Notes under the pieces: model-generated | The model's database searches: none | What the model saw: only the letters and a program-made list of their open reading frames with translations | Told to the model about the DNA's origin: nothing | Shown: positions 21,872 through 32,312 of the stretch, in pieces | How positions within the stretch are numbered: the first letter of the stretch is position 1 | Layout of the letters: every line of letters starts with the position of its first letter | Program-made: the position numbers and the translations under genes | Assembly: GCA_032622095.1 (NCBI GenBank) | Contig: CP136063.1 | Location: 28,150,987 to 28,214,986, forward strand | From: Siphonodentalium dalli | Taxonomy: Eukaryota; Mollusca; Scaphopoda; Gadilida; Siphonodentaliidae | Reading direction: 5' to 3' | DNA: 64,000 bases

Positions 21872-22197
21872 CTATTTAAGCACATTATCCGTTGTTTCCC
21901 GTTTAAAATCAACGAGCGAGTATCCGAACAGTGGAGATACAGCATCTAGGTGTTTAGATTCGGTATTGAACATTTGTCTGGCGAGACCCGAAATTGAAGT
22001 TTGAACTCTAGGATTCTTAAAAAGGATAAGATATGATAATTTCAAACTTATAGTTCTCTGATTGTTATCGCGTGCGAAGATATTCTGAAGAATAAGTATA
22101 ATATTTATGTTTCTAGTATGACTGTATTTTATGAAAAGATTAGTCACACCATTTACAGCAGTAAAGGGGTGTTTAAACCCGGCTCATTAACTGATTC
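21872..22197 (-). pseudogene. Polinton packaging ATPase, internally deleted copy (right arm)
   Basis: Carries the same fusion of HPFTAV to NGVTNLFIKYSHTRN as the left arm. The 91-residue open frame continues IILILQNIFARD, then ISLKLSYLILFKNPR and ISGLARQMF to GYSLVDFKRET. This is the order of the C-terminal half of Polinton ATPases, and it is more complete than in the left arm. The Walker motifs are absent, so no ATPase activity is expected. Confidence 0.72.
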
Positions 22198-22261
22198 CAC
22201 GGTCAACTGTCACCATAATATATCAATGAGCGCGATAGAAGCATTGACTTATGCATGAATC

Positions 22262-22500
22262 ATTTCGCTAACACACAGACACCAATCGATTCGCTAATGC
22301 CTATTACAATAAACCGAGGGAAAAATAAATACTTCGTTATTATCGCTTTAGATCGGTTCATTTTCAGATGTCGTAGGTCACTAAAATTAGTGGACCCATC
22401 GAAGGTAATTATAAGTAATCGCATCACATATTCCGGTATTTATATATCTACGTATCTATATATATATCTATAAATACTTATTTAACTAATATTTTAATAT
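22262..22500 (-). repeat. Internal copy of the E2 terminal block (right arm)
   Basis: Mirror of 11673-11910. It shows the same blocks, including the 'tatctacgtatcta' repeats near 22445 and 'ccactaaaattagtgg'-like sequence. Confidence 0.63.
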
Positions 22501-22522
22501 ATATATATATACAAATTAAACA

Positions 22523-22797
22523 TTATCGACTTTTCTCGAAGATATTCTGAAGAATAAGTATAACACTCATATTTCTTTGATGACTGTATTTTGTGAAAAG
22601 ATTGTTCACACTGTTATCACATTCTAACATCAAATCAACCAGTATAACCAGGGACGGGGTGCTCGCATCAAACGCACTTATGCCAGGCATTCCCTTGTGG
22701 AATCGGACTACTTTCTTCAATGTTTCATGCCCAGGTTGTCATGCACTAAAACACTAATACATAGCAGACGGCGGTGGGTTAATCATAAGAGTCGCTT
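22523..22797 (-). pseudogene. Polinton packaging ATPase, N-terminal/central fragment (right arm)
   Basis: The open frame 22523-22720 shows FHKGMPGIS, VILVDLMLE (a better Walker B than on the left), NLFTKYSHQRN and VILILQNIF. The region before it, including the Walker A surroundings, is lost in the ~380 bp deletion whose junction lies near 22795-22801. It is truncated at the same point as the left copy. Confidence 0.72.
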
Positions 22798-23508
22798 CGA
22801 GAGGTTCGGGGGTGTTTAGAGGATACGAACCACATCCCAGAAGAGAAGCTAAGCTACAGCTTGGACTAAACAAGTGGCAGAGTAATATTGTTTGGGCCTC
22901 AGGCCCCCCTTGATATTCCAGGTTCTCACATGTTTTATTTTAATTTTGTGTGTGGACACCTAGAATATTGAGGGGGACATTTATTCGTCAATTGTATCGA
23001 AATTCCGAAAAAATAGGAGTATGCGTTATATCGAAGGTAAGTGGTTAATTTACTGATTCTATTGCAAACGAAATCTCAACAGCGAAAGTGTTAAAACCCA
23101 CCCGACTCAAGTACATATAATTTGCTTTAAAACAGCTAACAAATTTTTCGGAATAATTAGATTGATTGAAAGCTAAAAGCCTCGTTGATCTCATTAACAC
23201 CACCATCAATGGCTTAATACTAAAGCACACACAGCCGAGGAATCAATAATTGGAGTTTGGTTCAGTTCATTCGAAAAGTGGGGGATCAATAAAATTAGTG
23301 GACTAGTCGAAGGTAAACTACCCATATTATTATAGGTAATTGCGTAAGCTATATCCGATATCTACATATCTACGTATCTATATATCTACGGATCTATATA
23401 ACTACTTAATTAATTATATAAACGGATTAAAACAATATCGATTTTATTTTCCTCCTCATCCACAATCTCAATCACATATACATCCCTGTGACCCTCCCGT
23501 ATACTACT

Positions 23509-23551
23509 GACCCACACACACAAACTGTCCTCAAATATATATTAGACTAGC
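23509..23551. repeat. Right target duplication of E2 and remaining tail of family A unit 3
   Basis: GACCCA (23509-23514) follows the ACTACT end of E2. It continues as a CA run, 'caaactgtcctc', 'aaatatata' and 'ttagactag', exactly the distal part expected for the A unit that breaks off at 10291. Confidence 0.6.
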
Positions 23552-24500
23552 AGGTTAGCCCGCCACTCGCGTGGTTCGTCTCATTGCTTTGTTCGAAAAA
23601 GCAATTGCAACAGCTTCCGAGACACGTATGCTGCAACTAGGTCTAAAATTTCGTCGAAATCCGCCAGTTTTACTCGATTTGACCTTGAATTGATCAGTAG
23701 GCTTCAATATTTGACACGGCAATTGACTGCCGTGGGCCACGGCTGCCGTAACAGTTGATAACATGTTCACATTCGGCGGATCGGGCACTGCGGTCAGTCA
23801 AAAAACATAACACACACGCTATAACTCCGGTATCACTAACGTACGCGGCATTGGAAGGGTCAGGTTAACTTCCGCCTGGACCCACGTGGCGTGACGTAAT
23901 TCACAACCACGTGTATTTATCTCGAAAGTCTTAAAACTGCGCGACACACACAATGACCCGATAATGGGCATGCATTCCCTAGAATTTCCCAGAAGATATT
24001 CACAGGGAGGTCAAGTGACCAATTTTGAAATTTGCTGGTCGCATTCGTCTGTAGGTCTGAGGAATTATCGGCTAGATATTGTTACCAACATGACATATTT
24101 TAATTAATCCCGCCGTGCACCCCAACACCAACGCAGCGTAATTGTGGTCGAGATGACGAAATATGAGTGCGACAGAGAATATTGTTTGATCGAAAGTATT
24201 TGAATGAATTCGTCACAAGACTCGCCTTGATGCTGGCTAATATATATTTGTCCCTGCTAGGTGTTGAGAATGTGAATTAAAATTGCCATGGGAATGCCGT
24301 GGGGGTCTAATCCGATGAAAATGTCCCCGTTCCTAGGAAGCGAGTTCCAGATAACGTAAACAAACGCTGTATGCAAAAGCCGAAGGGAATGAAGAGCGTT
24401 AACTGGTTAACGAACCCAAATATGGAAGATCTTTATCAACGACACTGCGGATACGAACGCTCTTTAACTATCAACGCTAATATGATCGTACGTGACACGT
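23547..24500 (+). repeat. Family B repeat unit 1 (3'-truncated)
   Basis: Starts 'gactagcaggttagcccg' with a tiny hairpin CCACTCGCGTGG. It runs parallel to 48113-49080 through 'ttcgaaaaagcaattgcaac', 'cagtaggcttcaatatt', 'atgttcacattcggcgg', 'acccacgtggcgtgacg' and 'gaacgctctttaac'. The 3' module seen in other B copies (aaaacgccgcgacgac) is lacking. No coding sequence. Confidence 0.62.
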
Positions 24501-24563
24501 AACGGAGCAACCACCAAGTTGATCATTAAGTTCAATATTAGAATAATTATCGGATGTTCCGTA

Positions 24564-25094
24564 CACAGTACTACATGTGCTACACCACTCGCAGAAATGT
24601 TTGTGTCATCACACTAAAATACCATGTTAGAACTTGGATTGATATATTCGTAATGGTATATAGTCACCAATAGCCGGGTTACTATCGTAGTACCTGACAT
24701 TTCCCATCTAGTGAACTATTCAACCCAGCATTAAAATCATGGTTATGATCAGTCCAAACATATGACTAAAGTTCGAACATAAGATAATAATAGTTGAGAA
24801 CCTGGTGTGAAATCAACTGTGGTGGGGTCTCAAGTAAATCTACCCCTGCACGTCAGAACAAAATTATGTAATAAGTAGCTTGAGGATGGAAGTGAACCAT
24901 CATCCCACAGCGAAATCAACCAGGCCTGCTGGGTTTGAATAGTTCACTTGATGGGCTATGTCAGGTACTACGTTATTAACGCGGCTATTGGTGACTATAT
25001 ACGATTACAAATATATCAATCCAAGTTCTAACATGGTATTTTAGTGTGATGACACAGACATTTCTCCGAGTGGTGTAGCACATGTAGTACCCTG
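24564..25094. mobile_element. Tc1/mariner-like MITE with ~170 bp inverted repeats
   Basis: Left arm about 24564-24735 and right arm about 24938-25094 are reverse complements (CACAGTACTACATGTGC against the complement of GCACATGTAGTACCCTG). They are separated by a ~200 bp unpaired centre. TA dinucleotides flank both ends (24562-24563 and 25095-25096), as expected for Tc1/mariner superfamily insertion, although the right side runs into a (TA)n tract. It encodes no transposase. Confidence 0.7.
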
Positions 25095-25790
25095 TATATA
25101 TATATATATATATATATATCACAGCAGATGTTTTCTTAGAATTAATGAATGGAAATGGAATGCATTTTAATATTTGAGTAGGACATGGATTACCTTAGCT
25201 GAAGGCAATCAATGCAATACATGTAAGCTATGTAGAAACAGAAATTATTGAATGGAGTGTAGCGAATAGGATGCGTCACTTTAATATTTGAGTCGGACAT
25301 AGATTACCTTAGCTGAAGGCAATCAATGCAATACATGTAAGCTATGTAGATACAGAAATTATTGAATGAAGTGTAATGAATATGAAGCGCCATTTTAATG
25401 AAATATCGATTGGGTAGAAGAGAAATGTCACTTTAATAGTTAACGATGATATACTTGTAGAATTATAGATTATCCCCATTTGAGACGATCAATGCAATGA
25501 GCAGTGTAGAAATGGAAAAATGTTGCCAGAATGAATTGATGTGTGTAAACATAAAGTCTCACTTTAATGAAATGTTGAGATGATGGAATCAACGATGAAT
25601 TTGCAATTTCCGTTAATGAAGAAACCAATGATGACATTGGTTTACATGTATATACAGCTGAAAATGTGAATTGACTGAAATGTAATTATGAAAGTGTCAA
25701 TGACACTGTAGCTCAACATGGAAAGGGAATAATTTCATGTGTTACAGTCAATGGAGTGATTAGGAATGTGGAAAGTTGAAAGGCCTAGTT
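25095..25790. repeat. (TA)n and degenerate 114-bp tandem repeat
   Basis: The TA microsatellite ends near 25119. Two close copies of a ~114 bp unit follow ('taatatttgagt.ggacat', at 25170 and 25284). More diverged relatives near 25425 and 25560 share 'tcactttaat', 'gatcaatgcaatg' and 'tgtagaaa'. No genes. Confidence 0.6.
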
Positions 25791-27385
25791 ATGCAAAGAT
25801 TAAAATCCAAGATGGCCACGACCCAAAAAAGACTCCTTCCTATTTACATGTCATTGTTAACATCCTTCGCAAAATTTCATGATGTTCCGACAAAAGATAC
25901 GAGCTGTAGCCTGTGTCAAAGGATTTAGTCGTGTAAAGAGTAAAATACAAGATGGCTGCTGGTGGCCAGGTTTTTTGGTTGAATGACCTCAAAATGAATC
26001 GTTTCCCATCTACATGTCATTGTTAGCATCCATGACAAATCTCATGATGCTCGGAGCCAAGATACGACTTGTAGCCCTTGCCAAAGGATTTAGTCATGCA
26101 AAGAGTAAAATCCAAGATGGCTGCTGGCGGTCATGTTTTTTCGCCAAACGACACCAAAATTACTCGTTTCCCATCTACATGTCAATTTTAACATCCATGA
26201 CAAATTTAATAATGATCCGACAAAAAATACGAGCTGTAGCCCGTGCTAATGGATTGAATTTTGAAATCCAAGATGACCACTGACGGCCATGTTTTTTGGT
26301 CACACAACCCCAAAATGACTCGTTCCCATCTACATTGTACATGTCAATGTCAATAGCCATGATAAATATCATAATTATTTGACCAAAGGTACGACCTAGA
26401 GCCTGTGCCGAAGGATTTAGTCAAGCAAAGAGTAAAATCCAAGATGGCTGCTGGCAGCCATGTATTTTGGCCGAATGACCACAAAAGGGCTCGTTCCCAT
26501 CTACACGTCATTTTTAACATCAATGAAAAATTTCACGAAGATCCGACCAAAGCCACGACCAGTAGCCCGCGCCTGGATTTAGTCATGCAAAGAGTAAAAA
26601 CCAAGATGGCTGCTGGCGGCCATGTTTTTTGCCGAACGACCCCAATATTACTCATTCCCATCTGCCTGTCATTATTAACATCCATGACAAATTTCATGAT
26701 AATCAGACGAACAGTACGACATGTAGACCACGCCAATCGATTTAATTTTTAAATCCAAGATGGCTGCCAGTGACCATGTTTTTTGGCCGAATGACACCAA
26801 AATGACTCGTTCCCATCTACATGTCAATGTCAACATTCCTGACAAATTTCATAATGGTCTGACCAAAGGTAGGACCTGTAGCCCGTGCCAAAGGATTTAG
26901 TCATGCAAAGAGTAAAATCCAAGATGGCTGCTGGCGGCCATGTTTTTTGGCCGAATGACCCCAAAAGGACTCGTTCCCATCTACATGTCATTGTTAACAT
27001 CCATGACAATTTCATGAAGATCCGACCAAAGCTACGACCTGTAGCCCGCGCCAAAGGATTTAGTCAAGCAAAAAGTAAAATCAAAGATGGTTCCTGGCGG
27101 CCATTTTTTGGCAGAACGATCCCAAAATGACTCGTGCCCATCTACATGTCATTATTGACATCCATGACAAATTTCTTGATGGTCAGACAAACAGTACCAC
27201 CTGTAGACACAGCGCCAATTGATTTAATTTTGAAATCCAAGATTGCCGGCACCGGCAATGCTTTTTGACCAATGACCCCAAAATGACTCATTCCCATATA
27301 CATGTTAATGTCAACATTCATGATAAATTTCATAAAGATCAGACCAAAGGTACGACCTGTAGCCCGTGCCAATTGTTGACATACA
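25790..27385. repeat. ~160 bp tandem array (ten units)
   Basis: The landmark 'aaatccaagatggc' or a close form occurs near 25802, 25945, 26106, 26262, 26433, 26597, 26754, 26914, 27077 and 27233, spacing 145-171 bp. Each unit also carries 'tggccgaa.gaccccaaaa', 'cccatctacatgtca' and 'acgacctgtagcccg'. Unit length resembles the ~160 bp core repeats of bivalve pearl/CvA-type elements. That link is from memory and needs a sequence comparison. Overlapping open frames on both strands are artefacts of the period. Confidence 0.75.
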
Positions 27386-27460
27386 CACACGCGGACGACA
27401 GACGTCAACCCATGGCAATAGCTCTAACTTACAAAGTAAGTTGAGCTGATAATGAATATG
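27385..27460 (+). repeat. Tail of the 160-bp array with terminal hairpin
   Basis: After the last unit come 'acacacacgcggacgac', 'ggcaatagctc', and a hairpin made by AACTTAC (27426-27432) and GTAAGTT (27437-27443) with flanking AGCTC/GAGCT, then CTGATAA. A hairpin close to a CTRR-like end is Helitron-like, though the spacing is not typical. Confidence 0.45.
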
Positions 27461-28138
27461 TGATGTGTCGCTTTTAATGAATTGGCAATGACATGATGAC
27501 AGCGGTATGGAAACGGTCACTGCGGTGGAGTTACGATACATGCCGTTCGGTTATGATACCACGGTCTACAGGTTGAAGAAAATTATGATATATGTTCATG
27601 GGGATCTTTCTATAGATCGGATAAGTGTTGGCGCTGGGTATTGCTGTTAAAATAGTCACATCCATTAAAACCGCCATAAACAGCATTAATATTATAAACA
27701 AACCTTGTTATACCAATCATAAATACATGCATAATGTAAAAACACCGAGTAGACCCCCACTGCATGTACACGTATATGGACTTTTGTTAGAAATGCCACC
27801 GTTATTTACAACATACCGCATTACCAGTATAGCCAATAAGCTAAATCTTAGATTTTGTTGTTGAATGCCTGAATGGGTCATCATGAATCACTCTCGACCT
27901 AATCAATTGCCACGGTGTATGAAAGTGTTTTGCTTATCGCTCACTATTTACTTCCTGTATATATACAAACGCTCTGCTTACACATCTGGAGTGTTTTGTG
28001 GAAAATATCGCATTCATAATAGTATCATTATTCTATACTATTAGTATATCCTTGAGGAAATTGTCACAATTTGGTAACTGCTATTTCTAAATTATTACTT
28101 ATCACATGTAATAGTACATATTTACATGTACATTTACA
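27461..28138. other. Non-coding interval
   Basis: No gene recognised. Positions about 27640-27690 ('ctgttaaaatagtcacatcc', 'ccgccataaacag') resemble the first part of the TTAA MITE carried by E2, so this may be a diverged fragment of that family. Confidence 0.4.
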
Positions 28139-28404
28139 GTAGCTGATATGCCTGACTTCATCCAGGCTATTTAGGGAACAATGTTGCCAATCGGTATACA
28201 TGTACAATGTATGATTATATATCGAGGTCGCAGTCAAGGACACAGTCGCCCATGAAATTGGACCCACCCATATAGTTACCGGGATCAAAGTACATGAACC
28301 GTAGGCCTTTGGTACATTATCAAATTTGAGTTGGATCAGTCGTGCAGTTTTCGACTCTATAACACACAGAGACAGAAGTTCCAAAATATAATATAATAGA
28401 CCAA
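28139..28404 (+). repeat. Family C repeat unit 1
   Basis: Starts 'gtagctgatatgcctgacttc'. It ends 'gcagttttcgactctata', 'cacacagagacagaagttcc' and 'ataatagacc'. It has the same build as the A and B families but a different body. Confidence 0.5.
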
Positions 28405-28830
28405 GTGATGTACCTGACTTCTTCCGCACTATTTAGGGATTTCTCTATGAACGCCTCAGTTTGACAAAATACCGGTATACAGCATCTGGACAAACGATCA
28501 GTCAAGGTCCAGAAACATATGAGCGTATGTGTGCTACCAGTAAGTCAATGTCAAGGACAGTCGCATCATGTGAAATTACACCTGCCCATATTGTTTCCAG
28601 TATGAAAGAAACCTACACACATGTACCAATCGATTGGTTGAGGTCCAGACACATACCTACATGCATATGAGCAAGGTCATGGTCAAGGACATGGTCACTC
28701 ATGAACTTGGACCCGCCCATTTCCGGGATCAAAGTAGGCATACGATACATGTACATACCAAATTTGAGTGGGATCAGTTAAGCAGTTTTCGATTCTATAA
28801 GACCCACACACAGACAGAAGTTCCGAAAAA
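28405..28830 (+). repeat. Family C repeat unit 2
   Basis: Starts 'agtgatgtacctgacttc', followed by 'actatttagggat' as in unit 1. It ends 'gcagttttcgattctata', 'cacacacagacagaagttcc'. Head to tail with unit 1. Confidence 0.5.
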
Positions 28831-29580
28831 CAACCAACGACAAATCAACAAATGACCGACAATAAAAAACTACTAACGAAAAAACACACCGACTGACGAA
28901 TGGTCGCACATGACCGATAAATGACGAGGATGATGATGACAAATGAAAACAGACAACAACGAAGAAAAATACCGACCGACGACGAAAAATTGACTGACGA
29001 CGAAAAACAAACGGCCAACGACTAACACGATGTCGAACGATCGATGACGAAGAATTACTGATGGCGAAAAAACAAACGGCCAACGACAAACACGACGTCG
29101 AACAATCGACGACGAAAAATGTTTTGACGACAAACACATCGACCCAGGCCTGCAGGTTTCAAAATTATGTGTAACCTACGGTACATGTATTTTTCGTTCA
29201 CCTGGTTTGTGCTCAGGCAATCCTAGTCGAAAATCTACGGGATATAATGTAACCTGCTGAACACAACTAGTTTCCACTTAACCACAGTGCAGTTAGCATT
29301 TCCACCGCGGCCGAAATGCAACTACATTGTATAGGCTACCGCGGCTCCACTGGCTAACTACAGTTGGGCCGCGGTGTACTTGCCACGAAAAACACGACAA
29401 ATGAACAAACAATAAAAACAAACGACCAACAATAAAAACGACGACAAACTACCAAGGACGAAAAACGACAGACGACAGCCAAACACGAATGACGACAAAC
29501 ACACTGACTGTGAAACTGATGACTAACGAATGACGACGACAAATTGTCAAATGATGAAAAACGATTAAATGAAATAATAA
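28831..29580. repeat. GACGAAAAA-type low-complexity sequence
   Basis: About 28831-29140 and 29385-29580 are cryptic repeats of 'gacgaaaaa', 'acgacaaac' and 'tgacgac'. The piece between them (about 29150-29384) is unrelated, with short inverted CACCGCGGCC/GGCCGCGGTG copies near 29299 and 29368 that may mark a small insertion. Long serine- or cysteine-rich open frames on the minus strand reflect the composition and are not genes. Confidence 0.6.
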
Positions 29581-29613
29581 TCAAAATTTAATTTTTAAAG
29601 CAAACAGACCTAC

Positions 29614-29735
29614 CTTTAAAAAACTTGGATTTGGAGAACAATGGCTCCAGAACCATGAATGTGTTCACAACAGCACCAGCAAAATCTTCATCGTACATGT
29701 ATATCACTTCCTTGAATTGGAATGGACTGATTGAA
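29614..29735 (-). CDS. Possible internal exon of an unidentified gene
   Basis: On the minus strand an AG at about 29736 is followed by an open stretch reading FKEVIYMYDEDFAGAVVNTF and then VLEPLFSKSKFFKG. It ends at AAAG|GTAGGT, a strong splice donor. The composition looks protein-like, unlike the repeat open frames nearby. I do not recognise the family, and no neighbouring exon is identified, so it could equally be a fragment or chance. Confidence 0.3.
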
Positions 29736-29935
29736 TCACACATGATAAGACGGTAACTATGAATTAGGAAACATACTACAATTGCAGTATACCTTGCACG
29801 CAACACAGAATTCTTTCTTTGATTTAAAAAAAAAATTTCCATTATGACGAACTTGAACTGTTGAAAGTTGAACGTTTTGGTTGATTGAATGATTCTTGAA
29901 TCTTGATCATTGTTTTCTCTAACAGTTTACAGATT

Positions 29936-30084
29936 GGGTGCTATGAGCTTCTCCAAAACGCCGCGACGACCATTCCGGTGGGTTTTTACCCTTAGATGGG
30001 AAGTTTGAGCACAATCGGTGCAGCCGTTTTAGAGTTTATAGAGGACAAATATATATATATATATACGGAAGTAGACTACGGAGT
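29936..30084 (+). repeat. 3' end of a family B unit
   Basis: Contains the 3' module of family B: 'aaaacgccgcgacgacc', 'gatgggaagtttgagc', 'caatcggtgcagccgtttt', 'tatagaggacaaa', then (TA)n and 'gtagactag'. The same module recurs at 47955-48110 and 49118-49220. Confidence 0.55.
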
Positions 30085-30592
30085 AGACTAGCAGGTTAGC
30101 CCGCCACTAGCGTGGTTGGTCAGACACATGACATTTGTTTTATTTTATTTTTTTTATTCTGCCTTTTTTAATTTTATTTTTTCAATGAGTTAATTCTGCC
30201 TTTTTAATCAAGAGAAATGATGGTACCCGTCCCTAAAAGAGGTATGATTTACGGTATATCTGACGAAAAAACTGACCCGATGAAAATCTCCCCCTTCCTA
30301 GGAACGACAGACATAAGAATCACACAACACACATTTTTTGTTTTAATTCTGCCTTTTTAATCAAGAGTAATGATGGTACCCGTCCCTAGGGCGGAAAAAC
30401 TGACCCGATGAAATTCTCCCCAGTGCCCCCATATGAACGACATACATCAGAATCGCGCGACACGCATTTGTTGTTTTCCAATGAGTTAATTCTGCCTTTT
30501 TAATGAAGATAAATGCATTCCGGTTCCGGTGCGTTTTGTGATTCGATGAAAATCTCCCCCGTTCCTAGGAACGACAGACATAAGAATCACAT
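30085..30592 (+). repeat. Family B unit 2, 5' part (interrupted by E3)
   Basis: Begins 'agactagcaggttagcccgc'. It contains a short tandem of 'aattctgcctttttaat' and 'cctaggaacgacagacataa' modules near 30190, 30350 and 30490. It breaks at 30592, where E3 begins, and resumes at 47683 with the sequence expected from the neighbouring modules. Confidence 0.6.
30585..30592. repeat. Left target-site duplication of E3 (AATCACAT)
   Basis: Matches AATCACAC at 47683-47690 in seven of eight positions. An uninterrupted paralogous module at about 30297-30370 reads 'gacataagAATCACACaaca', giving an independent empty-site version of the target. Confidence 0.75.
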
Positions 30593-30819
30593 GATGATAC
30601 CCCCCCCTGTTTGGTGCCATCCTAGACAGTTTGACCTATATTCTCTGCAGTACCCCAGTTGGTACCAGTCTAGACAGTTTTACCTATATTCTCTGCAGTC
30701 CGCCCATGCATTGCATCATGGTCTATTTGTGGTTTAGGTTATGATCCCCTTGTAATCTGATTATTATTTCGATAGAGCGTATGTCTGAGTGTATTTTCTC
30801 CCACCCCTACACACTTTAG

Positions 30820-30960
30820 CACAGGCAGCCCGTGTGAGATAGCTGGGTGAGATTTCCCTGTCTCACATAACACGTGACCTGCTATCTCACACTACCCACG
30901 TGACTACTTCACCTATATAATTAATAGCCGGAACTATTTTTATGTGAGCCGTCTGCATTT
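30820..30960 (+). promoter_or_regulatory. Putative promoter of the Crypton recombinase
   Basis: A TATATAA box at 30914-30920 lies about 55 bp before the first ATG (30973). Upstream, GTGAGATAGC (30834) and GCTATCTCAC (30881) form an inverted pair, with a second GTGAGAT/TCTCAC pair between them. Such inverted motifs could bind the recombinase or a regulator. This is inference. Confidence 0.4.
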
Positions 30961-30972
30961 GTCAACAAAACA

Positions 30973-32312
30973 ATGGCGACAAACCAAAACAAATCTCGTT
31001 TCGAATCAATAAACACAGAAGAATTCGTAGAAGCGAATGAAAATAAAAACACGCTGAGGAAGACATCTTCTCATCTGAAATTATTGTATCAGTTTTTGAT
31101 TGAAAGACACGATGAACATCGCAAAATTCAGGATATTCCCCAGGTAGAATTGAACAAATATCTCGCAGAGTTCGTAATAAATGTCCGGAAAGCTGACGGC
31201 ACGGAATATGAACCAAGCTACTTGCGTGGAATGATCGGAAGCTTCAATCGTCAATTGAAACGCCACAGGCATGGTTCACAGATTATGTCATAGGAAAGTT
31301 ATGCCTTTTTCGATACCAGAGAAGCCCTCCGTATGAAGCAGAGAGATCTGAGATCGCAAGGAAAGGGGTCAAAACCAAAAAAAGCAGATCCGCTTACAGA
31401 TGATGATATAGACATGTTGTATTCAAGTGGGCAGCTGGGAAAATCTTCTCCAACCTCTATTCTGAATATGATGTGGTTTCAGAACACATTGCATTTTGGT
31501 ATCCGATGGGGCTCCGAACAACACCGGCGAATATGTTGGTTGACATTTCCCTTAAAATGGATACTGAGGCAAATTTACGATATCTGGAATATCGAGAAAG
31601 AACAACAAAAACCAGGACGGGTGACGACATAAATTATACCCGGATTTGTCCTCCTAGGATGTATGAAACACCAGCAAACAAGGATCGGTGCCCCATAGAA
31701 ATGTATCTTTTCTTTGAATCAATGAGACCAACAAACTACAGTCAAAATGATGACCCGTTCTACGTGGCAGTGGTCACAAATAATCAATTCCCCGCTGAAT
31801 AGGATAGATGGTTGTTGAAAGGTCCAGTAGGAAAAAACAAAATCGAGGGAATAATGAACAAGATGGCAATAAAAGCTGACTTACCTGGTGCGAAAACGGA
31901 TGAACGAAATATCAGTAATTCCAGTGTCAGAAAAACACTCGTCCAGAAAATGTCCGACAACAATGTCCCTGATTCTCTGCAAGTCTACGTGACAGGGCAT
32001 AAAAGCACAGATTCCCTGAATAACTACAGGCAACTTAACACAACACAGAAAAGAGCGATATCTGGTATATTATCCAGCAATTAGAATCAAAGCAACAGTT
32101 TGGTGCCAACATTACCTCTTTCTGCTCCTTCGAACATTTATCCAGTTCCACAGATCATTGGAAACACACATTCAACTATTTGCACACAAGAAACCTCCAA
32201 CAAAAGTTTATTCGCTGGCGCGGAGTTGAACAAATGCACAATAAACATATATACGTGTGACCATGCTCAACCGAAGAGAAGGCGAATTCTTCAAATTGAA
32301 TCAGACAGTTAA
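30973..32312 (+). pseudogene. Crypton-type tyrosine recombinase (DUF3504-like), decayed
   Basis: Crypton recombinases move DNA by site-specific recombination with a catalytic tyrosine, and vertebrate relatives include KIAA1958-like proteins. The first open part (ATG at 30973, TATA box ~55 bp upstream) is an alpha-helical N-terminal region with LKLLYQFLIER and LRGMIGSFNRQLKRH, ending at an in-frame stop at 31291. The next part has ADPLTDDDIDMLY and TLHFGIR. A frameshift near 31535 leads to VDISLKMDTEANLRYLEYRE and RTTKTRTGDD. After another stop at 31800 come SSVRKTLVQKM, VYVTGHKSTDSLNNYRQL (the GH-K and tyrosine region), a stop at 32082, and an in-frame tail rich in arginine that ends QIESDS. 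Total span ~440 codons. Three stops and one frameshift make it inactive. Confidence 0.78.

Larger units (their letters stand above)
10292..23508. mobile_element. E2: fully palindromic Polinton/Maverick element
   Basis: A 13.2 kb element beginning AGTAGTATACGGGAGGG and ending in the complement of that sequence, flanked by GACACA/GACCCA. The left arm (10292-17133) and right arm (17141-23508) are reverse complements over their whole length apart from indels, with a 7-nt spacer. Each arm encodes, tip to centre, packaging ATPase fragments, a small basic protein, integrase, penton-like minor capsid protein, a small protein and major capsid protein. This gene set defines Polintons/Mavericks, which are virus-like transposons. 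DNA polymerase B and the maturation protease are not found in either arm. Every large gene has frameshifts, stops or insertions, so the element is dead as a coding unit. 5'-AG termini, 6-bp target duplications and long inverted repeats are family traits. A palindrome spanning the entire element is not usual. Confidence 0.88.

Noticed and set aside
10292..23508. E2 palindrome as a plain assembly or haplotype artefact
   Set aside because: The arms differ by a ~380 bp indel, a 104-bp duplication, a 9-bp indel in integrase and scattered substitutions, and the ends have a plausible 6-bp duplication. An artefact is still worth excluding with long reads.
10292..23508. DNA polymerase B or maturation protease in E2
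   Set aside because: I looked for the usual polymerase and cysteine-protease motifs in both arms and saw none.
26014..27130. Several open frames in the 160-bp array
   Set aside because: Both strands are open in step with the repeat period, with no conserved protein pattern.
27385..27460. Firm Helitron assignment for the 160-bp array tail
   Set aside because: The hairpin and CTGA-like end are suggestive, but the spacing is not typical and no matching 5' end is identified.
28778..29139. Serine/cysteine-rich minus-strand open frame
   Set aside because: Produced by the GACGAAAAA-type low-complexity DNA.
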